From: Pseudomonas versuta
GTDB lineage: Bacteria > Pseudomonadota > Gammaproteobacteria > Pseudomonadales > Pseudomonadaceae
Length of the DNA: 64,000 nt
NCBI RefSeq assembly: GCF_001294575.1
Contig: NZ_CP012676.1
Coordinates: forward strand, 806,001 to 870,000
Reading direction: 5' to 3'
Shown here: one piece after another, positions 1 through 9,500 of the stretch
Numbering within the stretch: the stretch's first letter is position 1
Layout: each line of letters starts with the position of its first letter
Notes under the pieces: generated by a model
Databases searched by the model: none
What the model was told of the DNA's origin: nothing
Seen by the model: the letters and a program-made list of their open reading frames with translations, nothing else
Program-made: the position numbers and the translations under genes

Positions 1-1
1 T

Positions 2-139
2 GTTTTCCAGCCCTTGATCGTGGCGGTCAATCTTGATGACGAAACGCCCCATGAGCTAAGCCGGGAAACGCTGGAAGAGTGGCGCCAGAATTTGAAGTCT
101 TTGGCTATCCGCTTTCGCGATGGGCTTAATGAGTGCTGA
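2..139 (+). CDS. C-terminal end of a DUF6586-type conserved protein (partial)
   Basis: An open frame enters from the left edge and stops at TGA 137-139, giving the last 45 residues of a protein (…LIVAVNLDDETPHEL…RFRDGLNEC). No function can be read from this fragment. In Pseudomonas the gene just before the small hypothetical gene and sulA-lexA is a DUF6586-family protein downstream of topA, so the identity is inferred from gene order. The fragment is acidic/helical and shows no membrane segment. Confidence 0.55.
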   Translation, partial: VFQPLIVAVNLDDETPHELSRETLEEWRQNLKSLAIRFRDGLNEC

Positions 140-257
140 TGGTCGAAGTTAAAACTGTACAGTCATTCATCAGGCTGTAATGAAACCGGCACAGATCCCG
201 GGAAATTTCCAAGGGATGGCTGATATAATCCCGCGCTTTCGTGGAGAACAAACTTTT

Positions 258-491
258 ATGCCAACGTCCTTTCTAGAAATTGTCGAGTTGCCAGACGGCC
301 GTATCGAGTTGCGTCGGGCTGAAGACGAAGGGTCTTTGGTGACGCTGAGTTTCTCTGAAGATGCCAAGGCATTTCTTCAGGGGCAGCACGTAGAGGTGGC
401 CAAGGCCATGCTTAGCGTAGGTGTGCAGATGGCCGGCCGGCTGGCCGAAGGTGAGCTCGAAAAAGATGACGGGCCGCATGTTCTTCATTAA
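258..491 (+). CDS. Small conserved hypothetical protein (PA3009-like)
   Basis: Codes for 77 residues beginning MPTSFLEIVELPDGRIELRR. I chose ATG 258 over an in-frame ATG at 180 because GGAG lies about 10 bases upstream of 258 and Pseudomonas homologues begin near here. The protein is acidic, cytoplasmic in appearance, and has no signal peptide or recognised catalytic motif. It sits between the DUF6586-type gene and the convergent sulA, the place of PA3009 in P. aeruginosa. Function unknown. Confidence 0.75.
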   Translation: MPTSFLEIVELPDGRIELRRAEDEGSLVTLSFSEDAKAFLQGQHVEVAKAMLSVGVQMAGRLAEGELEKDDGPHVLH

Positions 492-516
492 GAAGCGACT
501 CGTGCCTCTCGCGTGC

Positions 517-552
517 CACAGGCCGGCTTCTGTGTTCAGCAGAAGCCCTGTG
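517..552. terminator. Hairpin between convergent genes
   Basis: CACAGG…GCTTCTG pairs with CAGAAGC…CCTGTG across a 7-base loop, with a short bulge in the left arm. It lies between the convergent small hypothetical gene and sulA. There is no clear T-tract on either side, so a role in termination is only inferred from the position. Confidence 0.35.
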
Positions 553-566
553 ACAGCGTCATTGGT

Positions 567-1040
567 TTAACCCAGGCGGATATTCAAGCTTTGCCCATGA
601 CCGGTGCGTGCCGCGCCAATCAACTGTTGGCGGGCAGCGGTATTCAGCGGGTTGATCCAGCTGACTACCGTGTGGCTTCGGCCCAGGCGCAGGGCTTCGC
701 AGGTGAGTTGCAGCGTGCTTTTATTACCGTTTGGCTGCAGCAGCAAAATACGTTCGCGGTTCAGGCCCGCATCGCGTAACCAGCTTTGAGTCAGGCTGGC
801 GGGTGGTGCAATCAGTGTCAGCCAGCGGTCGTCCGGTTGTTCGCTCAGTTCGCGCAGCATGGGAGCAAGCAGGTTCAGGCAGTTTCCGGCGGCACCGCGC
901 AGCGACAATTCACTGAATACTTCAGGTTCGGCGCTCCAGGGTGAATCGAGCACGTCTTTGATCACAGGGGTCATTGGTTTTGCCATGAACGCCTCGAACA
1001 GAGTGAGTTGTGCTGGCAGCGGTGTTTGGGGGAACTGCAT
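567..1040 (-). CDS. sulA: SOS cell division inhibitor SulA
   Basis: SulA blocks FtsZ assembly during the SOS response and so delays septation until DNA is repaired. The 157-residue frame begins MQFPQTPLPAQLTLFEAFMA, the usual start of Pseudomonas SulA-like proteins; an in-frame start 33 bases upstream would overlap the end of lexA and is less likely. The central part (WLTLIAPPASLTQSWLRDAG) has the RecA-like fold pattern of the family. Only 10 bases separate it from lexA, so it is the second gene of a lexA-sulA operon and is controlled by the two LexA boxes upstream of lexA. Confidence 0.9.
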   Translation of the reverse strand: MQFPQTPLPAQLTLFEAFMAKPMTPVIKDVLDSPWSAEPEVFSELSLRGAAGNCLNLLAPMLRELSEQPDDRWLTLIAPPASLTQSWLRDAGLNRERILLLQPNGNKSTLQLTCEALRLGRSHTVVSWINPLNTAARQQLIGAARTGHGQSLNIRLG

Positions 1041-1050
1041 GAAGCCTCCT

Positions 1051-1659
1051 TTAGCGGCGAATGACGCCGACACTCAAGCCTTCAATGACCAGTTCCTGGT
1101 CCTTGAGGTTGACTTCAATCGGTGCGAAGTCAGGGTTCTCGGCGATTAGCCAGACCTTGTTACCTTCACGCTTGAAGCGTTTTACAGTCACTTCGTCGTC
1201 AATACGGGCCACGACTATCTGGCCGTTACGGGCTTCGCGACAGGTATGAACGGCAAGCAGGTCACCATCGAAGATGCCGACGTCTTTCATGCTCATGCCT
1301 TGTACCCGAAGCAGGTAGTCGGCGCGCGGATGGAAGAAGGTCGGGTTGATGTTGCATGACTCTTCGACATGCTCCTGCGCCAGGATCGGGGCGCCGGCAG
1401 CAACCCGGCCGATGATGGGCAGGGTGGATTCGTCGGACTTGGCTTCGAAACCGGGGATGCGAATGCCGCGTGATGCTCCTGGAGTCATCTCGATGGCACC
1501 CTTGCGGGCAAGGGCCTTGAGATGCTCTTCGGCGGCGTTCGGTGATTTGAAGCCCAGCTCCTGTGCGATCTCGGCACGGGTGGGCGGGTATCCGTTGTCA
1601 TCCAGGCATCGCTTGATGAAAGCCAGGATCTCAGCTTGGCGTGGCGTCAGTTTTAGCAT
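1051..1659 (-). CDS. lexA: LexA repressor / self-cleaving S24 protease
   Basis: LexA represses SOS genes and cleaves itself when bound by RecA filaments. The protein has 202 residues, the normal length. An N-terminal winged HTH (about 1-70, [15 protein letters not shown]) is followed by the Ala-Gly cleavage site (VAAGAP, near residue 90) and the Ser-Lys dyad of family S24 (GMSMKD and VTVKRF). The start is fixed by family alignment. It heads an operon with sulA and is preceded by two CTG-N10-CAG operators, so it represses itself. Confidence 0.97.
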   Translation of the reverse strand: MLKLTPRQAEILAFIKRCLDDNGYPPTRAEIAQELGFKSPNAAEEHLKALARKGAIEMTPGASRGIRIPGFEAKSDESTLPIIGRVAAGAPILAQEHVEESCNINPTFFHPRADYLLRVQGMSMKDVGIFDGDLLAVHTCREARNGQIVVARIDDEVTVKRFKREGNKVWLIAENPDFAPIEVNLKDQELVIEGLSVGVIRR

Positions 1660-1669
1660 GTTGATCGCT

Positions 1670-1685
1670 CTGTCTTTTTATACAG
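1670..1685 (-). promoter_or_regulatory. LexA box 1
   Basis: CTGTCTTTTTATACAG matches the CTG-N10-CAG SOS operator and lies 10 bases upstream of the lexA start codon. Autorepression of lexA through such boxes is well established. Confidence 0.85.
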
Positions 1686-1688
1686 TGA

Positions 1689-1704
1689 CTGGGATTATAT
1701 ACAG
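1689..1704 (-). promoter_or_regulatory. LexA box 2
   Basis: CTGGGATTATATACAG is a second CTG-N10-CAG operator, three bases beyond the first, so the dimers would sit side by side over the lexA-sulA promoter. Paired boxes at lexA are usual in gamma-proteobacteria. Confidence 0.85.
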
Positions 1705-1863
1705 TGATAGCTGATTGGCAATCACCCATTTCCAGGAGTCCGCCGGACGGTCGCCTGGGGCGTTGCGCACTTTATCAGCTGCGACCTTGCGGGCCGAGGC
1801 TGTGATTAAATGCAAAACTGCACGGTCGCAATGTGAATACGCCACCTTGACTTTTTATAAGCT

Positions 1864-1890
1864 GAAACGTATGTTTCAAACAACTGTTTA
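1864..1890 (+). promoter_or_regulatory. PsrA autoregulatory operators
   Basis: Two adjoining dyads match the PsrA consensus (G/C)AAAC-N2-4-GTTT(G/C): GAAACGTATGTTTC at 1864-1877, and CAAACAACTGTTTA starting at the last base of the first. They lie 24-50 bases upstream of the psrA start. PsrA is known to repress itself and to release DNA on binding long-chain fatty acids. Confidence 0.75.
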
Positions 1891-1913
1891 AATGTTTGTC
1901 AGGCGGAGTAGCC

Positions 1914-2621
1914 ATGGCCCAGTCGGAAACCGTTGAACGTATCCTTGATGCTGCCGAGCAGCTGTTCGCGGAAAAAGGGTTTGCCGAAACCTCATTGCGG
2001 CTGATTACCAGCAAGGCCGGAGTCAATCTCGCGGCGGTCAATTACCATTTCGGTTCAAAGAAAGCGCTGATCCAGGCGGTTTTTTCGCGTTTTCTGGGGC
2101 CTTTTTGCGCCAATCTGGATCGCGAGCTTGAGCGCCGTCAGGCCAAACCGGAAAATCGTCCCGCCCTTGAAGAGTTGCTGGAGATGCTGGTCGAGCAGGC
2201 GCTGGTGATTCAACCGCGCAGCGGCAATGATCTGTCGATCTTCATGCGCTTGCTGGGTCTGGCATTCAGCCAGAGCCAGGGCCACCTGCGTCGTTACCTT
2301 GAAGACATGTACGGCAAGGTTTTCCGCCGTTACATGTTGCTGGTCAATGAAGCAGCCCCGCAAATTCCGCCTCTGGAGTTGTTCTGGCGCGTGCATTTCA
2401 TGCTCGGCGCCGCGGCGTTCAGCATGTCCGGGATCAAGGCGTTGCGCGCCATTGCCGAAACCGACTTCGGGGTAAACACCTCGATCGAGCAGGTGATGCG
2501 TCTGATGGTGCCCTTCCTGGCGGCGGGCATGCGCGCTGAAAGCGGCGTAGTAGATCCGGCAATGGCCAGCGCCCAGCTGCGTCCCCGCACCAAAACCCCG
2601 CAGGTCAGCGCCAAGGTTTGA
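1914..2621 (+). CDS. psrA: TetR-family regulator PsrA
   Basis: PsrA is a fatty-acid-responsive TetR regulator that activates rpoS, represses the fadBA5 beta-oxidation operon and affects type III secretion in pseudomonads. The 235-residue protein begins MAQSETVERILDAAEQLFAE; an in-frame TTG 18 bases upstream is ignored because ATG 1914 fits the family start and follows GGAG. The N-terminal HTH (residues about 10-55, ending NYHFGSKKALI) is typical of TetR. The ligand domain is very close to P. aeruginosa PsrA (RSGNDLSIFMRLLGLAFSQS). Two PsrA boxes precede the gene. Confidence 0.93.
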   Translation: MAQSETVERILDAAEQLFAEKGFAETSLRLITSKAGVNLAAVNYHFGSKKALIQAVFSRFLGPFCANLDRELERRQAKPENRPALEELLEMLVEQALVIQPRSGNDLSIFMRLLGLAFSQSQGHLRRYLEDMYGKVFRRYMLLVNEAAPQIPPLELFWRVHFMLGAAAFSMSGIKALRAIAETDFGVNTSIEQVMRLMVPFLAAGMRAESGVVDPAMASAQLRPRTKTPQVSAKV

Positions 2622-2769
2622 CCTGCTGCTGGTGGGCGTGGCAGCTGAGTTCCGCTAAGCTAGCTGCCATGCTTGCCCCTGACTTATTCCCCGTTCCCAA
2701 CTCGCAGCTGCCTCATTTGTTTGAGGCCCGTAGCGCTGTGTCCGCGGCTTTTTATTTAAAGGATTACCC

Positions 2770-3779
2770 ATGAGTTCTGCCCTGCAAGGCTCCTTGATGG
2801 TGGACGTCGCCGGTACCTGGCTGACGGCTGAAGATCGGCAATTGCTGCGCCAGCCTGAAGTGGGGGGGTGATTATGTTTGCCCGTAACATTGAGCATCCC
2901 CGCCAGGTGCGCGAGCTGAGTGCTTCGATTCGGGCCATTCGTCCTGACCTGCTGCTGGCGGTCGATCAGGAAGGCGGACGGGTCCAGCGTCTGCGCCAGG
3001 GTTTCGTGCGTCTGCCTGCCATGCGCGCCATAGCCGATAACCCCAATGCCGAGTATCTGGCTGAACAATGTGGCTGGATCATGGCGACCGAAGTGCTGGC
3101 TGTGGGGTTGGACCTGAGCTTCGCGCCGGTGCTGGATCTGGATTACCAGCGCAGTGCAGTGGTTGGCAGTCGTTCATTCGAAGGCGACCCGCAGCGTGCG
3201 GCGTTATTGGCCGGGGCATTTATTCGCGGGATGAATGACGCGGGCATGGCTGCAACCGGCAAGCATTTTCCCGGCCACGGGTGGGCAGAAGCTGATTCCC
3301 ATGTAGCGATTCCCGTAGATGAACGCAGTCTTGAACAGATCCGCAGTCACGACCTGGTTCCCTTTGCCCTGTTGAGCACGCACCTGGCTGCTGTCATGCC
3401 GGCCCATGTGATCTATCCGCAAGTCGACAGTCAGCCAGCCGGTTTTTCCCGTCGTTGGTTGCAGGACATTTTGCGGGGTGAGCTTGCGTTTGACGGCGTG
3501 ATCTTCAGTGACGATCTGTCGATGGCTGGCGCCCATGTCGTGGGCGATGCGGCCAGCCGTATAGAAGCGGCTCTTTCGGCCGGTTGCGACATGGGGCTGG
3601 TGTGCAACGACCGGGCGGCGGCAGAGCTGGCACTTAGCGCGGTGCAGCGCATGAAGGTTACCCCTTCGCCGCGGATTGCCCGTATGCGCGCCCAGGCATG
3701 GGCCAGCACCGACTACCGCCAGAGCCCGCGCTGGCTGGTGGCGACGGGTGCGCTCAGAGATGCTCAGTTGATTGATTGA
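2770..3779 (+). pseudogene. nagZ: nagZ, beta-N-acetylglucosaminidase, interrupted by a frameshift in a G7 run
   Basis: NagZ (GH3) removes GlcNAc from anhydro-muropeptides in cell-wall recycling and feeds the AmpC-inducing pathway. ATG 2770 starts the expected N-terminus (MSSALQGSLMVDVAGTWLTA) and runs into TGA at 2869 just after …RQPEVGG. The rest of the enzyme continues in the -1 frame from 2868 (VIMFARNIEHPRQVRELSA) to 3779, with the GH3 motifs DQEGGRVQRL and the catalytic-loop KHFPGHGWAEADSH intact. The break coincides with the G run at 2862-2868: eight Gs, or a -1 ribosomal slip on G GGG GGG, would give one 336-aa protein. Everything else looks functional, so a sequencing error or slippage is at least as likely as a true null allele. 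Confidence 0.85.
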
Positions 3780-3790
3780 AGGGCTTTGAC

Positions 3791-3864
3791 CTGTAGGAGC
3801 GGCCGGTCGACGCTCGATTGCTCGCGAGCTTTTGAAGAGCTCGCGAGCAAGCTCGCTCCTACAG
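3791..3864. repeat. REP palindrome pair
   Basis: CTGTAGGAGCGGCC…CTCGCGAGCTTTTGAAGAGCTCGCGAGCAAGCTCGCTCCTACAG: an inverted pair of the common Pseudomonas REP, placed between the convergent nagZ and helicase genes. The left arm is partly divergent (GGCCGGTCGACGCTCGA). Confidence 0.8.
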
Positions 3865-3876
3865 CAGGGCATTGTT

Positions 3877-6579
3877 TCAGCGCTTTTCGATTTTGGGCGG
3901 CAGCGGCGCAAACAGTGCATCGATGTCGTCGTCCTGCAGTTTCCAGTCTCCGGCGATCCGGCCATCCAGAACACCTGCCGCCAAATCCGACTTTTCCTGC
4001 TGCAAGTGCTGGATTTTCTCTTCCACGGTGCCGCGGGCAATCATCTTGTACACAAACACCGGTTTTTCCTGGCCGATGCGGTAGGCGCGGTCGGTTGCCT
4101 GGTTTTCCGCTGCAGGGTTCCACCACGGATCGTAGTGGATCACGGTGTCGGCCTCGGTCAGGTTCAAGCCCACGCCGCCAGCCTTGAGGCTGATCAAAAA
4201 GATCTGCAACGAGCCGCTCTGGAAGTCCTTCACCGGCGCGCGACGGTCGCGGGTTTGCCCGGTCAGGATGGCGTAGCGCACTTTGCGTTTTTTCAGTTCG
4301 GCTTCGATCAGCCCGAGCATTGAAGTGAACTGCGAAAACAGCAGGATGCGCCGGCCTTCGGCAAACAGCTCATCAAGCATCAGCATCAAGCTGTCGAGCT
4401 TGCCGGAGGTGCTGCCTTTTTTCGGCGGGGTGTCGCTGACCAGTCGCAGGTCGCAACACACCTGGCGTAGTTTGAGCAGCGCTTCAAGGATGATGATCTG
4501 GCTGCGGCCGACCCCTTTGCGGGTGATTTCGTCGCGCACCTTTTTGTCCATTGCCAGGCGCATGGTTTCGTACACATCGCGCTGGGCTTCATTGAGATCC
4601 ACCCAGTGGATGATCTCGGTCTTGGGCGGCAATTCGGTCGCGACCTGCTCCTTGGTGCGGCGCAACAGAAATGGCTTGATCCGCGCATTGAGGTGCTGCA
4701 AACGCTCATCGCTGCCCTGACGCTCGATCGGCACCCGGTAATCGCGGTTGAAGGTTTTGACATCACCGAGCCAGCCCGGCAGCAAAAAGTGGAACAGCGA
4801 CCACAACTCGCCAAGGTGGTTTTCCAGGGGCGTGCCGCTCAGGCACAAGCGCTGACGTGCATTCAGTTCACAGGCGGCCTGAGAAGCCTTGCTGCCGGGA
4901 TTCTTGATGTATTGCGCTTCATCCAGCACCAGAACATGCAGGGGCAGTGTTGCCAGTCGCTCGATGTCTTTGGGCAACAAGGCATAGGTGGTCAGGATTA
5001 CGTCATAGTCGTTGAGGTGCTCAAAATGCTTTTTGCGGGTCGCCCCATACAGCGCCAGTACCTTGAGTTGCGGGGTGAAATGCGCCGCCTCGTCGAGCCA
5101 GTTGGGAATCAGGCTGGTAGGCATGACCACCATGGCCGGGCGATCCAGTCGGCCGGCGTTTTTCTCACACAGGATATGGGCCAGGGTTTGCAGGGTTTTA
5201 CCCAGCCCCATGTCGTCCGCCAGGATCCCGCCAACCTCAAGCTGGCGCAGTGACTGCATCCAGCTCAGGCCTTCCAGTTGATACGGGCGCAGGTTGGCGT
5301 TGAGGCCCTCCGGGGCCTGGACGCTGAAGTCCTTGATGTCGCGCAGGCGCTGGGCAAAACCACGGATGTGCTCGCCGCCTTCCCAGCGTAAAGGCAGTGC
5401 ATCCAGAGCGTTAAGGCGCGGCGCATCGGCACTTTTGATGCGCAGGCTGGTTGCACCCGGCTCTCCCAGATAAAACTCGTCCAGGGTCGCCAGTACCGGT
5501 TTCAGTCGCCCGTAAGGCAGGGCTACTTGCAGCGGGCCCTGGCCACTGTTGGGGGGGGTGGGGATGTTCACCAGGATCAGATCGTCGTCCCGACGCTTGG
5601 CCAGTTTTTCGGGGCTCAGCAGGTCGGTGTGGGAGCGCATCAGGTTTAGCAGAATTGGCAGCAAACTCAGGCGCTGGCCGTTGACGATGATCCCCAGCTC
5701 CAGGTCGAACCAGTCGTGCTCCGGGGCCTCATCGACACTGGCGTACCAGTCTTGCACCGGGCTCAAGTCAAAACCGAAGTCTTCATCAATCTGCAACTCC
5801 CAGCCTTGTTCACGCAGGCTGGGCATCTGATTGAGGGTGAAGTTGAGCCAGGCACTGTCATTGACCATTTCAAACAGTTCGCCGGCGCTTTCAGGCAACG
5901 CCTTGCTCTGGCGGGTGGCAATTTTAAAGCCCAGTGTGCGCAACTGCTCGCGAAAGGCGTTTTCCGCCTCGGGCTGGCGTTTGATCCGTAAGGTCTGGTG
6001 TTCCTGGCGGATCAGGATGTCGGCGTTTTTTTGCCCGCTGGCGTATTGCTCAAGGTAATTGAACGACAGCGCGGCACGGTGCTGGATATAGCGCTGCATT
6101 TTGCCGTTGCGCGGTTCGAAGGCGCTGAATTCGGCACTGGCCAGCCATAGGCGCGGCACGGGCTGCACATCGTCAATCAGCACTTCGGGCAGGTTGGCAG
6201 GGCGACGTGAGTCAAGTACGGCCTGGAGTTTTTCCAGAAGCTCGGCGTCCTGGGCAGCGGCAGGGTAGTTCAAGGTTTCTTCAATCTTCAGTAATACGGC
6301 AGCAGTGTGCTTGCAGTTGGCGCGCACCGGGCAGGTGCAATTGGCGCTCACCAGCAGCAATGTGCCTTTGGCCGAGTCGCGCAGTTGAATGGTCTGGCGG
6401 TAGGTGTTCTCGCCCGAACCCTGACAGCTTGCAGTAATCAGGCTGTCACCGATCTGGACAATCCTGACGCGGTTTTGCCTGGCGTAACTGCGACCACGCT
6501 CCAGGCATTGCTCCTTGAAGCGACTGACCCAGGTCGGTGCGAGCGGTTTGGTCAGTTGCGGTGTCAGGCTCAGGGACAT
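3877..6579 (-). CDS. SWIM zinc-finger SNF2-family helicase (RapA2-like)
   Basis: A 900-residue DEAD/SNF2 ATPase that would translocate on double-stranded DNA. The N-terminus carries a SWIM zinc finger of form CxCx5CxH (residues about 81-92, CTCPVRANCKH). The ATPase motifs follow in order: Walker A DDMGLGKT, DEAQ box (LDEAQYIKNP), LSGTPLEN, then the helicase C lobe with FSQFTSMLG, GGVGLNL and the arginine-finger region ATDRAYRIGQ. It is 11 bases downstream of mfd on the same strand, so the two could be cotranscribed. That fits a role in DNA or transcription-complex remodelling, but the precise substrate is unknown. Confidence 0.88.
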   Translation of the reverse strand: MSLSLTPQLTKPLAPTWVSRFKEQCLERGRSYARQNRVRIVQIGDSLITASCQGSGENTYRQTIQLRDSAKGTLLLVSANCTCPVRANCKHTAAVLLKIEETLNYPAAAQDAELLEKLQAVLDSRRPANLPEVLIDDVQPVPRLWLASAEFSAFEPRNGKMQRYIQHRAALSFNYLEQYASGQKNADILIRQEHQTLRIKRQPEAENAFREQLRTLGFKIATRQSKALPESAGELFEMVNDSAWLNFTLNQMPSLREQGWELQIDEDFGFDLSPVQDWYASVDEAPEHDWFDLELGIIVNGQRLSLLPILLNLMRSHTDLLSPEKLAKRRDDDLILVNIPTPPNSGQGPLQVALPYGRLKPVLATLDEFYLGEPGATSLRIKSADAPRLNALDALPLRWEGGEHIRGFAQRLRDIKDFSVQAPEGLNANLRPYQLEGLSWMQSLRQLEVGGILADDMGLGKTLQTLAHILCEKNAGRLDRPAMVVMPTSLIPNWLDEAAHFTPQLKVLALYGATRKKHFEHLNDYDVILTTYALLPKDIERLATLPLHVLVLDEAQYIKNPGSKASQAACELNARQRLCLSGTPLENHLGELWSLFHFLLPGWLGDVKTFNRDYRVPIERQGSDERLQHLNARIKPFLLRRTKEQVATELPPKTEIIHWVDLNEAQRDVYETMRLAMDKKVRDEITRKGVGRSQIIILEALLKLRQVCCDLRLVSDTPPKKGSTSGKLDSLMLMLDELFAEGRRILLFSQFTSMLGLIEAELKKRKVRYAILTGQTRDRRAPVKDFQSGSLQIFLISLKAGGVGLNLTEADTVIHYDPWWNPAAENQATDRAYRIGQEKPVFVYKMIARGTVEEKIQHLQQEKSDLAAGVLDGRIAGDWKLQDDDIDALFAPLPPKIEKR

Positions 6580-6590
6580 GGGGGCTTCAT

Positions 6591-9500
6591 TCAGGACGAC
6601 TTCGGCGTCAGACGCTCAAACAGCGTCTCAATAGTGTTGAAGCGTTCTTCGGCACGTTCCATCGGCACCATGAACTTGAACAGGGTGGCGCCTTCGAATT
6701 TGTAACGGTTGGGCTGGCCCTGAATCAGCTTGATCAGCACCAGCGGATCAACCGGGGTGTCCGCGGCAAATTCGATGCGTCCACCTTGCGGGCCGGCGTC
6801 GACCTTTTTGATCCCCAGTTGCTCGGCCTGCAATTTGAGCAGGGTAATGCGCACCAGATTTTTGGTCGGTTCAGGTAGCAAGCCAAAGCGGTCGATCATC
6901 TCGACCTGCAAATCCTTGAGACCTTCTTCGTCGCTGGCGTTGGCAATGCGTTTGTAGAGAATCAGCCGGGTGTGAACATCCGGTAGATAGGCTTCAGGAA
7001 TAAGGGCCGGTACCCGCAGGTTGATTTCCGGTCCGCCGCCCAGCGGCTGGTCGAGGTTGGGCTGTTCGCCCTTGCGGATCGACTTCACCGCGCGCTCGAG
7101 CATTTCCATGTACAGGGTAAAACCGACGGCCTGGATCTGGCCGCTTTGGCCGTCACCGAGCAGCTCGCCCGCACCACGGATTTCCAGGTCGTTGGTGGCC
7201 AGCACAAAACCGGCACCCAGGTCCTGGGTGTTGGCGATGGCTTCCAGACGCTTTTGTGCGTCGCCAGTGATTTGCTGGCGCGGTGGTGTCAGCAGGTAGG
7301 CGTAAGCCTGGTGGTGACTGCGTCCAACCCGGCCGCGCAACTGGTGCAGCTGTGCCAGGCCGAACTTGTCGGCGCGCTCGATGATGATGGTGTTGGCGCT
7401 CGGCACGTCGATCCCGGTCTCGATGATGGTCGAGGCGATCAGCACGTTGAAACGCTTGTGATAGAAGTCGCTCATCACCTGTTCGAGTTCGCGTTCGCGC
7501 ATCTGCCCGTGGCCGATGCCGATCCGCGCTTCGGGTACCAGCTCTGCCAGTTCGGCGGCGCATTTCTCGATGGTTTTGACATCGTTGTGCAGGTAGTAAA
7601 CCTGGCCGCCACGCAACAATTCACGCAGCAACGCCTCTTTGACGGTGCTGTTGTTCTGCTCCATGACGAAGGTGCGCACCGACAGGCGGCGGGCGGGCGG
7701 CGTGGCAATGATCGACAGATCACGCATGCCCGACACGGCCATGTTCAAGGTGCGAGGGATTGGCGTTGCGGTGAGGGTCAGAATGTCGACCTCGCTGCGC
7801 AGGGCCTTGAGCTGTTCTTTCTGGCGCACCCCGAACCGGTGCTCTTCGTCGATGATCACCAGGCCGAGGTTTTTGATTTTGACGTCGTCCTGCAGCAGCT
7901 TGTGGGTGCCGATCACGATGTCGATCTTGCCCTCGGCCAGCTGGGCCACGGCAGCGTTGATTTCTTTGGCGGACTTGAAGCGGCTCATCACCTCGACCGT
8001 TACGGGCCAGTCGGCAAAACGGTCGCGGAAGCTGTTGTAGTGCTGCTGCGCGAGCAGGGTGGTGGGCACCAGAATCGCCACCTGACGGCCGCCATGCACG
8101 GCAATAAAGGCGGCACGCATGGCCACTTCAGTTTTGCCGAAGCCCACGTCGCCACACACCAGGCGGTCCATCGGCTTGGGCGACAACATGTCGGCGCGCA
8201 CGGCTTCGATGGTGGTTTGCTGGTCCGGCGTTTCCTCGAACGGGAAGCCAGCGCTGAAGGTCGCGTAATCAGCCTTCGGGTCGGCAAACGCATGGCCTTC
8301 ACGGGCAGCCCGGCGCGCATAGATGTCCAGCAGCTCGGCCGCCACGTCTCGTACTTGCTCGGCGGCTTTGCGCTTGGCTTTTTGCCAGGTTTCGGAGCCC
8401 AGGCGATGCAGTGGCGCTAGCTCGTCGTCGCTGCCGGTGTAGCGGGCGATCAGGTGCAGGTTGGCCACGGGCACGTAGAGCTTGGCGCCCTCGGCGTATT
8501 CCAGGGTCAGGAACTCGGCCACCTGATTGTCGACTTCCAGCGTCGCCAGCCCTTGATAGCGGCCGACACCGTGGTCGATATGCACCACCGGTGCGCCTTC
8601 GCGCAGCTCGGTAAGGTTTTTGATCACTGCGTCGTTGTTGGCGTCGGCGCGTTTCTCGCGACGCCGACGCTGCATCACCCGCTGCCCGAACAGCGGGCTT
8701 TCGGCGATCAGTGCCAGCGCCGGATCGTCCAGCAGCAAGCCCTCATCGAGGGGCGCAATGGTGATGGCCAGTCGATGTTTACTGGCCACGAAATCCGGCC
8801 AGTTTTCGACGGTTTTCGGGCGAAGTTTCAGACGCTCCAGCAGTTCGAGCAGTACTTCGCGGCGACCGGCGGATTCGGCAGTAAACAGCACGCGGCCATC
8901 AAACTGCTCTAAAAACCCGGACAACGCCGCCAGTGGCTGATTGGCCTTGGCTTCGATCGCCAGATTCGGCAGCGGCCGTGCCGGGAAGCGTTCGCGGCTG
9001 CTGCCGGTGTCAACGTCGTCCTGGCTGACCACTACCCGTGGCCAGTTTTTCAGCCGGGCAAAGCAGTCATCTACCGGCAGGAACAGTTCGGCAGGCGGCA
9101 ACAACGGGCGGGACGGGTCGACGCGGCGTTCTTCGTAACGGTTGCGCACGTCAGACCAGAAATTCTCCGCCGCTTGCTCGATACCCGGCAGCGAGAACAC
9201 TTGTGTGTCTCCCGGCAAGTAGTCGAACAGGGTCGAGGTTTCATCGAAAAACAGCGGCAGGTAGTACTCAATACCTGCAGGGGTGATCCCGCTGCTCAGG
9301 TCCTGAAAGACCGGGCAACGGCGGAAGTCCACATCAAAGCGTTCGCGAAAGCGCGCCTTGAAACGGGTTACGGCGTCTTTTTGCAGCGGAAATTCGCGTG
9401 CCGGCAGCAAGCGTACCGACTCAACCTTGTCGATCGAGCGCTGGGTTTCCGGGTCGAAGGTGCGCAGGGTTTCGATTTCATCGTCGAACAGGTCGATCCG

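Noticed and set aside
7146..8420. 424-codon plus-strand frame opposite mfd
   Set aside because: Antisense of a well-conserved gene; its length follows from the high-GC codon pattern of mfd. No family resemblance.
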